Source: Thaumasiovibrio sp043421945 (lineage in GTDB: Bacteria > Pseudomonadota > Gammaproteobacteria > Enterobacterales > Vibrionaceae). From it: a DNA stretch of 64,000 nucleotides. Positions 44,590 through 52,433 of the stretch are shown here, in pieces. A program made the position numbers and the translations under genes. The stretch spans positions 1 to 64,000 of the forward strand of contig JBHOGO010000015.1 in assembly GCA_043421945.1 (NCBI GenBank), read 5' to 3'. Positions within the stretch are counted from its first letter, which is position 1. Each line of letters starts with the position of its first letter. Below the pieces are notes generated by a model. It worked only from the letters and a program-made list of their open reading frames with translations. It had not been told where the DNA came from and searched no databases.

Positions 44590-46198
44590 AGCACACCTTC
44601 CGTAAGTTGAAATTCGGTGCAATGTGATTGACGTGTTCAACGAGTTGCTGGCGATGCAGGGGAAAGACATGGTCATTGCCGAGATTTTCACCGACGTTTG
44701 CATGCCCCATCAGCCTATCGATTTGAGAGTTACTCAAAGGCGAGGAGGGCGTTCCTGTGAGTGCGAATTGAGCAAAAGTATGCCGTATCGAGTAGGGCAC
44801 AAACGTCGCCCCTCGTTGTTTTAAAAACTCACGCAAGTGGCGGGCTGAGACACAGTGTGCTTTTTTATTTTCATCCATCAGATACCACAAAACGTCTTGC
44901 GCTAAAGGGGAACCTTGCGCAGGTAAACGTGTCGTTAATCGTTGTTGTAATTGCTGATATTGATGAATTTGTTCAGCAAGGTACTCACTGATGAAGATTT
45001 CACGATACTGTCCCTTATCGCACACGCTGGCTTTTTTTCCTGGAAAGTAACGCCCAGTCTCAATGCTAATATGGTGGGTGGGTCGCACGCCAGTACAGAG
45101 TAAAAAACACAAGGTGAGGTGATAGGTGCAGAGATTATAATAAGAGAGAAAGGCCTCGAGAGAGCGATCTTCTTCAATGAGCGTGGCGCGTGAATGGATG
45201 TCGTTCTCCAGTTGACGAAAGAAGCTGGCTAAGATCGCCACTTCAGTGCTGCGTTGGCTGCCTATGACGAGCGATGTCTGTACAGTGCTTGGCCTGGATT
45301 CGCCTTCGCGATATTCAAATTGTTCAATCCTGGGGCCGCTGAGTGCCTTTGGAGCGCTTTGTCGTAATGTGGTATCCACCAAGTAGATGCGCTCTGCCCC
45401 TGAGCGGTTTTTTGTACGTCTCTCTACAGTAAATTTCTCTTCAAAATGTAACGCTCTTATCGCAAACATTAAGCGTTCAAGGTAGCGTTCATACGCCCGA
45501 AATATTTTCGCACGTATTCGATCACTGGTTTCTTTTTGGTAATACCGTGCATGGTTGTGATGGACTCGATGATGTTGATGAGAAAGCACATGTCGAGGGA
45601 GGGCGGAAAGGCGATTGTCATTTTGAACGCATATATTGAAATAGTTCATGAGCGTATCTTTTCTGCCCACGGACTGCTCCAACTTATCCAACCCGTGTTG
45701 TTTCCAACGTTGCTCAATCATGGTTTTGAGTTCGCCTTTTTCTTTCTGGCTTAAAAAAGGACGTTCGTAGTCGCGTTGGGAAATAAACCGCTGGAAAAAA
45801 GGATTGAGCCGAGAGGGGATCGGTTGCCATAAATAGACGAGGTGATCCTTGGCCGGGTAAGCGACAGCGTATTCAACCCAAGAGGTGGATCCATGCATGA
45901 CGGTACGAAACGCATGTTTTTGACAGGTTTTGTAAGCCTGCTGTCGGAAGAGATCAGGCAGTGTGTAGTCTGAAATTTTAGCACTGTTGTCTTGTTTTCT
46001 TAATGAGGCCAGCTCCCCTGTGAGCCATAGATAAATGAACACAAAAGAGAATTTTTCTCGTTTTCGGATCGGGCGTTGAGGGCGATTTAAGTTTTTGAAA
46101 ATACGAGCAAGGGAAGTGACCGTGAGCTTAGCTTCAGGGTAAGGGGCACCGCTTTGTTTGTTTCGGTTTTTTCTTTTTTCGCTCGCAATATAACCCAA
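44579..46198 (-). CDS. Tyrosine-recombinase-fold protein without visible nucleophile
   Basis: 539 residues, the first gene of the minus-strand operon. Its C-terminal third has the recombinase blocks LCFLLCTGVRPTHHI (first Arg), PYSIRHTFAQFALTG (second Arg box, with Tyr in place of the first His, as is common) and SQIDRLMGHANVGEN (His499). After GHANVGEN the sequence is LGNDHVFPLHRQQ, with no Tyr where the nucleophile is expected. It may therefore be a catalytically inactive partner, like the Tfp (tyrosine-recombinase-fold protein) of strand-biased circularizing elements. The N-terminal 350 residues are basic and match no family I know. Confidence 0.83.
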   Translation of the reverse strand: MGYIASEKRKNRNKQSGAPYPEAKLTVTSLARIFKNLNRPQRPIRKREKFSFVFIYLWLTGELASLRKQDNSAKISDYTLPDLFRQQAYKTCQKHAFRTVMHGSTSWVEYAVAYPAKDHLVYLWQPIPSRLNPFFQRFISQRDYERPFLSQKEKGELKTMIEQRWKQHGLDKLEQSVGRKDTLMNYFNICVQNDNRLSALPRHVLSHQHHRVHHNHARYYQKETSDRIRAKIFRAYERYLERLMFAIRALHFEEKFTVERRTKNRSGAERIYLVDTTLRQSAPKALSGPRIEQFEYREGESRPSTVQTSLVIGSQRSTEVAILASFFRQLENDIHSRATLIEEDRSLEAFLSYYNLCTYHLTLCFLLCTGVRPTHHISIETGRYFPGKKASVCDKGQYREIFISEYLAEQIHQYQQLQQRLTTRLPAQGSPLAQDVLWYLMDENKKAHCVSARHLREFLKQRGATFVPYSIRHTFAQFALTGTPSSPLSNSQIDRLMGHANVGENLGNDHVFPLHRQQLVEHVNHIAPNFNLRKVCYVR

Positions 46199-46387
46199 GA
46201 GCCGCCTCTTATCATCGTGTCTGAGTTAAGTGGTCTTCAATGTAAGGTGCTTAAATAATTAATATTTTAGATAAAAGCAGGGGAGGATATGAGAGGTCAA
46301 GAGAAAAAACAGGGTGGGTCAATATTTGTTCGGTAACTGTGAGTAAGTACTCATAAAAGAAGCGAAGGGCTGACAACACTGGGCGAG

Positions 46388-46413
46388 ACCGTCATGGGGG
46401 CCCCTATGACGGT
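46388..46413. repeat. 26-bp near-perfect palindrome
   Basis: ACCGTCAT (46388-46395) and ATGACGGT (46406-46413) are exact inverse copies. The centre GGGGGCCCCT is itself nearly palindromic. There is no T run on either side, so it is not a terminator. Confidence 0.85.
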
Positions 46414-46615
46414 GTTGTTCACGCCACTTCTTGTCTCAAATGGCCCTTTGTTGCCCTGAAGGTGTCTCATGCTGAAAGGGCTTTGACGATAAGGTTATGA
46501 TTTATTGGTGCTATTTTGGTGTGCGACGCCATAGGCTAAGGCTGACAAACCATTGGGTTTCTTGCATAACAATTTGATTTGTAATGATTTAACGTGATCT
46601 TTTTCGTCTCAAAAC

Positions 46616-46655
46616 GCCTGATCGTTGAGATCAACTGTCTCAGGGGCTTTTTTAC
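46616..46655 (+). terminator. Terminator-like hairpin
   Basis: GCCTGA / TCAGGGGC outer stem with an inner TTGA/TCAA stem, then six T. No plus-strand gene is seen just upstream, so it may be left from a lost gene. Confidence 0.5.
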
Positions 46656-46760
46656 AGTGTTGGTCTTGGTGATGGTTAAGTGAGGTTAAAAAGCCTTAGA
46701 GCATCGAACTAAAAACGGTAGTATAATGAATATATGAAATTCGTATGCAGAGAAAGTGTT

Positions 46761-46931
46761 ATGAGCAAAGACTTAACGGTCTATGGGGTACCACAAGTAA
46801 AAAGACCGAAACTAAAAGCGACCAAGCAGTTAGACTTGAGTGGTATGCAGGGGCGTCAAATTGTGCGTTCTGAAGCCAAGTTAGCGCTAAGAATGCATCG
46901 TAAGACATTCACGAAACTTGCGGATATGTAA
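46761..46931 (+). CDS. Antitoxin partner of Doc
   Basis: 56 residues from ATG 46761 (MSKDLTVYGVPQVKRPKLKA), preceded by AGAGAAAG; an ATG at 46734 would add nine residues. It is basic and short, and its stop TAA shares one base with the Doc start, the usual antitoxin-toxin coupling. It does not closely resemble Phd; the C-terminal part (GRQIVRSEAKLALRMHRKTF) probably wraps the toxin. The call depends mostly on position. Its 3' end is duplicated at 48981-49051. Confidence 0.7.
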   Translation: MSKDLTVYGVPQVKRPKLKATKQLDLSGMQGRQIVRSEAKLALRMHRKTFTKLADM

Positions 46932-47326
46932 TGGATATTATTTGCTTTCCATTCGAGCGAGTTATTGAAATTAATACGTTTATTTTAGCGACAGAGCCAG
47001 GTTTGAAGGGTGAGGTGGATATAGCAAAACTTCAAGGAGCACTGGGTCGAATTGACAATGCGATCGTGTATGATGGTCTGGAAGATGTTTTTGATATTGC
47101 AGCAAAGTATGCGGCAAGCATTGCCACCGCTCACGCCCTTTCCGATGCAAATAAACGTACGGGGCTGATGGTTGCACTCGAATACTTGTCACTTAATGAG
47201 TTTGAAATTGTCATCGACAACGCCTTACTTGCTGATGCCGTCAGAGACCTTTTGCTTGGTATATTAACCGAAGCGGATTTTGCAGATATTTTGTATGCAC
47301 AATACACGGCAGGACTTGAGTGTTAA
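46931..47326 (+). CDS. doc: Doc-type toxin (Fic/Doc family)
   Basis: 131 residues. The Fic/Doc motif is complete: HALSDANKRTG at residues 68-78 (His68, Asn74, Lys75, Arg76), preceded by the helix AAKYAASIATA. Doc is a kinase-like toxin that phosphorylates EF-Tu and stops translation. Length fits Doc (about 125) rather than larger AMP-adding Fic proteins. It is coupled to the upstream antitoxin by a one-base overlap. A second, broken copy of its first two thirds lies at 49052-49277, on the other side of the ATPase gene. Confidence 0.9.
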   Translation: MDIICFPFERVIEINTFILATEPGLKGEVDIAKLQGALGRIDNAIVYDGLEDVFDIAAKYAASIATAHALSDANKRTGLMVALEYLSLNEFEIVIDNALLADAVRDLLLGILTEADFADILYAQYTAGLEC

Positions 47327-47600
47327 GTCAGTATTGCTCTTGGATATATCGTTGATATTGAACCTCATCTCTGAATAAATGCAGATATTTTAGGTCGCTT
47401 CCAATAGAGGGAACCATTGGGTATATCATTCTGACCGCAAGATCTATTTACCCATTTTTCTGTAACTCGTTACCGACGACTTCGTACCAAAGCGCTCAGG
47501 GCGTCTATGCCTCATTCAGTGCTTGTTAGCTACTTACGTAATGACGTTAAGTTGCACAAAAAGTATACTCAGTATTCTTTCATAATAAAGGCATAATCTA

Positions 47601-48776
47601 ATGGATCAGGTATTAAATCCTTACAGTCCAGGAGCAGGAGCACCACCTTATGAACTCGCAGGTCGTGATGATTTAAGAAGCGATTTATCGGTAACAATCG
47701 CACGTATTATGAAAAATCGTTCCGCTAAAAGTCTGATGCTAGTTGGCTTAAGAGGGGTAGGAAAAACGGTTTTGCTTGAGCAGATGTCTCAAGATGCAGA
47801 AGAACAAAATGCGCATAGCATCTTCATTGAAGTGCCTGAAAAACGTTCACTACCTTCATTAATTGCACCTAAATTCAGATTAGCAATGTTGACGTTGCGT
47901 CATCTTGAGAAAGCAAAAAATCAAGCTGTAACGGCTTTAAGGGCTATCGCTGGATTTGCTAAAGGAATGAAATTTACATTCAATGATATCGACGTTGGCA
48001 TTGACTACGAACCTGAAGCTGGTTTAGCTGACAATGGTGATCTTGAGGCCGATATGACCGCTTTGTTCATTGAAGTAGGCAAAGCGGCAAAAGTAGCTGA
48101 TACCGCGATTGTGTTGTTTATAGATGATCTCCAATATGTAAATATTGCTCAATTTGCCTCTTTAACCTCAGCTCTTCATCGTTGTTCACAGCTTAAACTT
48201 CCAATCACATTAGTGGGTGCAGGATTGCCGCAATTGCGTGGGCTCGCTGGTAACTCGAAGTCATATGCTGAACGCTTATTTAGCTATCCAGAAGTTGGCC
48301 CATTACCTGAGCAAGCCGCTATTGAAGCGATTCAAACCCCGGCTAAAAGTGAAGGCGCTGAATTTACGGATGAGGCGATAAGCGAGATCATAAGCAAAAC
48401 ACAATGCTATGCGTATTTCATTCAGGAATGGTGTCGTCACTCTTGGAACATCGCCACTAAAAGTCCGATAACCAAAGCAGATGTTATCGCCGCAACAGAG
48501 CTAACAATTGCAACACTGGATGAATCGTTTTTCCGAGTGCGATTCGATCGTCTTACTCCTCAGGAAAAAGGATATATGTTGGCAATGGCTAAGCTTGGCG
48601 CAGATCCACACCGCTCCGGTGATATTGCTGACAAGCTGGGCAAAACAGTTAGCCAGGTAGCTCCGATCCGACATGGATTGATCGAAAAAGGGATGGTTTA
48701 CGCGCCAAATCATGGTGATACTGCGTTCACTGCTCCCCTATTTGACGAATTCATGCTTCGAATAATGATAGATTAA
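47601..48776 (+). CDS. Orphan AAA-type ATPase with winged-helix end
   Basis: 391 residues. LVGLRGVGKTVLLEQM (Walker A, near 50-65) and IVLFIDDLQYVN (Walker B, near 170-181) are clear, followed by a sensor-like ITLVGAGLPQL. The layout (GRDDLRSDL start, ATPase, then a C-terminal region KLGKTVSQVAPIRHGLIEKG that looks like a winged helix) is that of ORC/Cdc6-like or STAND-type ATPases found singly in mobile DNA. It has its own 274-bp upstream region. Its function is unknown; the company of two toxin-antitoxin pairs suggests a role in defence or element maintenance, but nothing in the protein proves it. Confidence 0.82.
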   Translation: MDQVLNPYSPGAGAPPYELAGRDDLRSDLSVTIARIMKNRSAKSLMLVGLRGVGKTVLLEQMSQDAEEQNAHSIFIEVPEKRSLPSLIAPKFRLAMLTLRHLEKAKNQAVTALRAIAGFAKGMKFTFNDIDVGIDYEPEAGLADNGDLEADMTALFIEVGKAAKVADTAIVLFIDDLQYVNIAQFASLTSALHRCSQLKLPITLVGAGLPQLRGLAGNSKSYAERLFSYPEVGPLPEQAAIEAIQTPAKSEGAEFTDEAISEIISKTQCYAYFIQEWCRHSWNIATKSPITKADVIAATELTIATLDESFFRVRFDRLTPQEKGYMLAMAKLGADPHRSGDIADKLGKTVSQVAPIRHGLIEKGMVYAPNHGDTAFTAPLFDEFMLRIMID

Positions 48777-48980
48777 TTTAATCGTCCATTGATTGTTAAG
48801 TCGTGGGCTTTTGATTTTTTTATCACAATTAAAGTAAGCCAATTCGACTGTACTCACGTTACTGCGTTGGCTTAGTCTCTTGTCGGATGACAATGAACGA
48901 CTGGCAGCTACTTTAGCCCGTTTTATATCGCTGGCGAGCGCATGTTGAACGAAGATTATATTCTCGGTACCTCTGCAACT

Positions 48981-49277
48981 ATTGTGCGTTCTGAAGCCAA
49001 GTTAGCGCTAAGAATGCATCGTAAGACATTCACGAAACTTGCGGACATGTAATGGATATTATTTGCTTTCCATTCGAGCGAGTTATTGACATTAATACGT
49101 TTATTTTATCGACCGAGCCTGGTTTGTAGGGTGAGGTGGATATAGCAAAACGTCAAGGAGCACTGGGTCGAATTGACAATGCGATCGTGTATGATGGTCT
49201 GGAAGATGTTTTTGATATTGCAGCAAAGTATGCGGCAAGCATTGCCACCGCTCACGCCCTTTCCGATGCAAATAAAC
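48981..49277 (+). pseudogene. Broken second copy of the antitoxin/doc genes
   Basis: 297 bp match 46860-47156 without gaps; I counted seven base differences. It covers the end of the antitoxin and the first 75 codons of doc. One change makes TAG at 49136-49138 (Lys26 of Doc), and the copy ends abruptly inside the Fic motif after AATAAAC, where unrelated sequence follows. The reading frame after the join (GNLSIESAPKTAKVIAS) may be the end of another lost gene. Between 48777 and 48980 nothing recognisable remains. Confidence 0.93.
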
Positions 49278-49454
49278 ATTGGTAACCTGAGCATCGAATC
49301 TGCCCCAAAAACAGCTAAAGTCATCGCTTCATACTCATCGTTGAATCGCTATTTTCCGTACGTTGGCTAATGCCATCACGTCTGGTTGTTAGGTGTGAAT
49401 GGCGTTATAACGCAGCATCAACTCCTTGCTCATAACCACCTGTTGAACTATGAT

Positions 49455-49472
49455 TTGTACGTTATTTTGTAC
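49455..49472 (+). promoter_or_regulatory. Possible antitoxin operator/promoter
   Basis: TTGTAC at 49455 and TTTTGTACCAA near 49465 repeat the GTAC core about 10 bp apart, 16 bp before the antitoxin start, where YefM/Phd-type repressors usually bind their own promoter. Confidence 0.3.
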
Positions 49473-49487
49473 CAATTGGAGTTCAGT

Positions 49488-49769
49488 ATGAGCCGTATTC
49501 ATTTCGATAAAGATATTCAGCCGTTGTCTGAGTTTCGCGCAGGTGTCGCTTCTTACATCAAACAAATCAATGAGACTCGCCGCCCATTGGTCATTACGCA
49601 ACGTGGCAAAGGGGTTGCAGTTGTTCTCGACGTTGCTGAATATGAAGCCATGCAAGAGAAGATCGAATTACTGGAAGAAATGCGCACAGCGGAATCCCAA
49701 TTAGCTTCTGGTCTTGGTATTTCCAATGATGATGCGCGTGCTCAAGTTATGGGACGCATTAAAAAATGA
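49488..49769 (+). CDS. YefM/Phd family antitoxin
   Basis: 93 residues from ATG 49488, which has GGAG 6 nt upstream; a longer frame from 49386 lacks a ribosome site. The N-terminal half is a Phd/YefM DNA-binding fold (PLSEFRAGVASYIKQINETR, then RPLVITQRGKGVAVVLDVAEYEAM). The acidic, helical C-terminal half would bind the toxin. It overlaps the toxin gene by 4 bp (ATGA). Confidence 0.92.
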   Translation: MSRIHFDKDIQPLSEFRAGVASYIKQINETRRPLVITQRGKGVAVVLDVAEYEAMQEKIELLEEMRTAESQLASGLGISNDDARAQVMGRIKK

Positions 49770-50053
49770 AAGTGGTTTGGTCTCCGTTAGCGCTTCAGAA
49801 GCTAGGCGATGCAGCAGAGTTCATCTCTTTGGATAATCCATCCGCGGCAGAAAAATGGGTAAACGAAGTTTTTGATAAAAATGAGCTGCTTGGAAGTATG
49901 CCTGAAATGGGGCGCTTTGTACCTGAAATCCCCCATAGCAACTATCGCGAAATCATCTTTGGTCACTATCGTATAATCTACAGCTTAAGTCATGAAATCC
50001 GCGTACTAACAGTTCGAAATTGCCGTCAAATGTTGTCGGGAGATGATGTGTAA
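49766..50053 (+). CDS. ParE/RelE family toxin
   Basis: 95 residues, the usual size. It starts with WSPLALQKLGDAAEFI, followed by the NYREIIFGHYRIIYSL block and the final strand IRVLTVRNCRQML typical of the ParE/RelE superfamily. ParE members poison DNA gyrase and RelE members cut mRNA in the ribosome; the long first helical hairpin and lack of clear RelE catalytic residues favour ParE, but this is not certain. It is coupled to the antitoxin by ATGA. Confidence 0.9.
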   Translation: MKVVWSPLALQKLGDAAEFISLDNPSAAEKWVNEVFDKNELLGSMPEMGRFVPEIPHSNYREIIFGHYRIIYSLSHEIRVLTVRNCRQMLSGDDV

Positions 50054-50264
50054 AACGGCGCTCTAATTTGCTACTGCAGGCTTCAAGCTCTATGCGTGTC
50101 GCTGGCAAGGTTATGTCCAGAACAGTGCTAACTGAGGGCGTGTAACAAGAATTTGCCCCATTGTGCGTTAACACGTTCGAAACTCTCATTAATCTACCTG
50201 ATTACCACTAAAACTCAGTACTGATAACTATATTTAGTAATAGGCGTTAAGTGAGGAAATCATC

Positions 50265-50400
50265 ATGGCTAAAAATCAAGTTAAGTTTCAAAACGGCATT
50301 TCTATTCGTAAGTTTATCTCTATGTATGGAGAAGAAGAGCAATGCCAGAAAGGCTGCTTAAACTAGCTGAGGCTCGGTGGTGATCAGGTTAATCTAAGCC
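50265..50400 (+). pseudogene. Relic of an IS1595-family transposase (N-terminus)
   Basis: ATG 50265 begins MAKNQVKFQNGISIRKFI, then SMYGEEEQCQK, the well-known start of IS1595-family transposases (V.FQ.G.S...F...YG.EEQC). The frame then shifts: the next codons read to a stop at 50364, and AEARW continues in another frame. GAGGAAAT precedes the ATG. No inverted repeat or catalytic region was found. The remaining gap (50401-50648) holds no recognised gene; it contains a GC-rich hairpin CAAAGAGG/CCTCTTTG at 50606-50637. Confidence 0.72.
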
Positions 50401-50648
50401 TTCATTTGTTTAAGTTTTTCTAACCATTGGGACTCACACAAGAGGTCACAGCGACAAACCTTAACTCTTTGACGTCTATGTCGCTGGTGCATCACGCAGT
50501 GACGGCAGTGCCTTTGATAAGCACAAGAAAGGGATTGTGCAGGGGAAGTATTAAAACAACATAGGGCAGATTGAATTCCGACAAGGTATTTATTGGGAGC
50601 AAGGCCAAAGAGGAGCGACTTTTGGCGCCCCTCTTTGTCTGTCGAACA

Positions 50649-51386
50649 TTAGAGTGTGGAAATATAAAAAGGAGACAATGACTCGCTCGTCGTTCCTTCA
50701 GAGAAAATAAGTACTGAGCTGAAGAATTTCGCCGCTATTCCATTCGTGTTAACATTCACAGGGATCATCCCCATACCACGAAATGCGCCTTCAAGCTCAC
50801 CGTTAATACAAGCAGATGCTGTGCCTGTTAACGAATAAGTGCCTTTTTCCAAAAAGACGATTGAGCCAGAAATTAAACAACCTGTTTGATCATGAACGAC
50901 CGAAAAGGTACCTTCTTCATCAATCTTAAATACGGATCCAGCACGGGTCTTCCATTGTTCAACAAGTGTCGATTGATCACGACCTGTATAATTATACCCC
51001 GCCATCGTTGTACTGCCCGTCTGATTGGTATCATCAAACTTACCCATATATAATGTTGGTGATATTTTGCCCATGGTGAAATTTAATTCACCATCACTAC
51101 TGATAAAGTCAGCAGTCCACACGACTGGCGATATACTTTTCGAGACTTTACCAATGACAAACTTCGTTTCATTGGCACCATAAAATGTATCGTTATACGT
51201 CACACCAAAATAATTTTCACTCAGGGACGTGCCATCATTATAATTAAACGTCCAAGTACGGTTTTCAAATACCTTCTCAGGGGGATTACCTCCAGAAGAG
51301 TCACCTCCTGATGATCCACCTTCTGAGCCAGAACCACACCCCACCATAAATAGTGCCAACATCAGTACTGATACAATCTTGTTCAT
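50649..51386 (-). CDS. Lipoprotein with Gly/Ser linker, function unknown
   Basis: 245 residues. Lipobox MVGC with Cys17, then a Gly/Ser-rich linker (GSGSEGGSSGGDSSGGN). The mature part is strand-rich (RTWTFNYNDGTSLSENYFG) and has two cysteines (TGCLISG and ASACING) that may pair. It resembles other small Vibrio envelope lipoproteins by texture, but I do not recognise the family. It starts 84 bp after another lipoprotein gene on the same strand, with a weak hairpin between. Confidence 0.78.
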   Translation of the reverse strand: MNKIVSVLMLALFMVGCGSGSEGGSSGGDSSGGNPPEKVFENRTWTFNYNDGTSLSENYFGVTYNDTFYGANETKFVIGKVSKSISPVVWTADFISSDGELNFTMGKISPTLYMGKFDDTNQTGSTTMAGYNYTGRDQSTLVEQWKTRAGSVFKIDEEGTFSVVHDQTGCLISGSIVFLEKGTYSLTGTASACINGELEGAFRGMGMIPVNVNTNGIAAKFFSSVLIFSEGTTSESLSPFYISTL

Positions 51387-51469
51387 ATCGAATCCTTGAT
51401 AAAAACGAATAAAGCCCTCGGCATTGTTTACCTTGGGCTTATATTAAGTAGAAATAACGTTTTAACTCA

Positions 51470-52117
51470 TTATTCTAATGTCGATTGGAAAAAGTCATTC
51501 ATTGTTAAAACAATATGCTTTTCCAGTAATCTGGCCGCGAGATCATCACCAATATCATACCCATCGAGTTTTCCTCGTTCATGATCGACTTCATCGTGAA
51601 CAGAATATGACTTTTCAAGCACAGACTCACCATCTGTTGTTTCTAATTTATAAGTCACATCAAAGTCAGCAATAATCGTATATTCTGATGACCCCAACCC
51701 TAGTGTCAGCAGGCTTTTCCCCGTACTGGCCAACATATCAAAATCAGCAAAAGAAGGGCCTTTCTTATCTTTTGCCGTCAATTCCACGGTAAATGAATAA
51801 TCACTGTTTTCTTTTGGGCCCAAGCTTGCTGCCGCAGGCAATTGTCGGCTGAATAAATTATTAAACTGACTTAATACTCGGCTTGCGCCAACAGAAAGAT
51901 TGGCATCTTCTATCGGTGTTAATGGCTGCTGCTTCCCGTCACTAAAGACCCCAGGTTCAGGCTGGCTATAAAGAAGTTCACTCGAAAATGTTTTACCATG
52001 AAAAGTCGGGTTATCAACAGCCAATTTGACGGGCACCGTTACTTCTCCATGTGTGGCACACCCTGACAAAAAGAGAAATGGTATACAGAGTATTATTAGC
52101 TTATTTAGTTTTATCAT
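51470..52117 (-). CDS. Lipoprotein, function unknown
   Basis: 215 residues. Lipobox LSGC with Cys20. The mature domain has a long strand-rich core (YTIIADFDVTYKLETTDGES) and a C-terminal amphipathic helix (DDLAARLLEKHIVLTMNDFF), a layout similar to lipoproteins that feed a beta-sandwich plus helix, but no family is recognised. It precedes the 245-residue lipoprotein gene on the same strand. Between them AAGCCC/GGGCTT (51410-51437) could act as a weak terminator. Confidence 0.78.
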   Translation of the reverse strand: MIKLNKLIILCIPFLFLSGCATHGEVTVPVKLAVDNPTFHGKTFSSELLYSQPEPGVFSDGKQQPLTPIEDANLSVGASRVLSQFNNLFSRQLPAAASLGPKENSDYSFTVELTAKDKKGPSFADFDMLASTGKSLLTLGLGSSEYTIIADFDVTYKLETTDGESVLEKSYSVHDEVDHERGKLDGYDIGDDLAARLLEKHIVLTMNDFFQSTLE

Positions 52118-52433
52118 TATTAAATATCCCTATTATATGATGGAAGATCAATCGATCATGCTATTTTAAAAAATAATTAAGCATATAAATTGTAGACAAA
52201 TTAACACGCATAAGCAACTGGTTGCTATTCGGCGGTTTCATCGTCTTAGAGGTAGCGTTATTTGGCATAAAGGAGCATGTAAATCATGATCCTGAAGTTT
52301 TAAACTGTGTTTTTTACACGGGTGGGGTTTGTGACATTGTTGGCTTGTTTTTGTATTCACTTAACGCGCTGATGTAACCATTGTGAATAAAAAAGCCGCA
52401 GTGAGCGGCTTTGTTCGTTGTTAGTGCTTTAAA
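52118..52433. other. Gap between lipoprotein genes
   Basis: About 316 bp without a gene. It carries the promoter of the 51470-52117 gene and, at 52386-52413, the terminator of the gene upstream. Confidence 0.5.
52386..52413 (-). terminator. Terminator of the 1203-residue lipoprotein gene
   Basis: AAAGCCGC / GCGGCTTT stem (52392-52412) with a 5-nt loop. Read on the minus strand it is followed by six T. Confidence 0.88.

Larger units (their letters stand above)
46199..46760. other. Control region between recombinase operon and toxin genes
   Basis: About 560 bp without a gene, carrying the minus-strand promoter of the recombinase operon and the plus-strand promoter of the antitoxin gene. It holds a 26-bp near-perfect palindrome at 46388-46413 and a plus-strand hairpin with T run at 46616-46655. 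Confidence 0.6.

Noticed and set aside
47460..47540. Possible integron attC site near the toxin genes
   Set aside because: GTTAGC-like ends occur, but no consistent inverse core sites, imperfect palindrome or series of cassettes could be shown.
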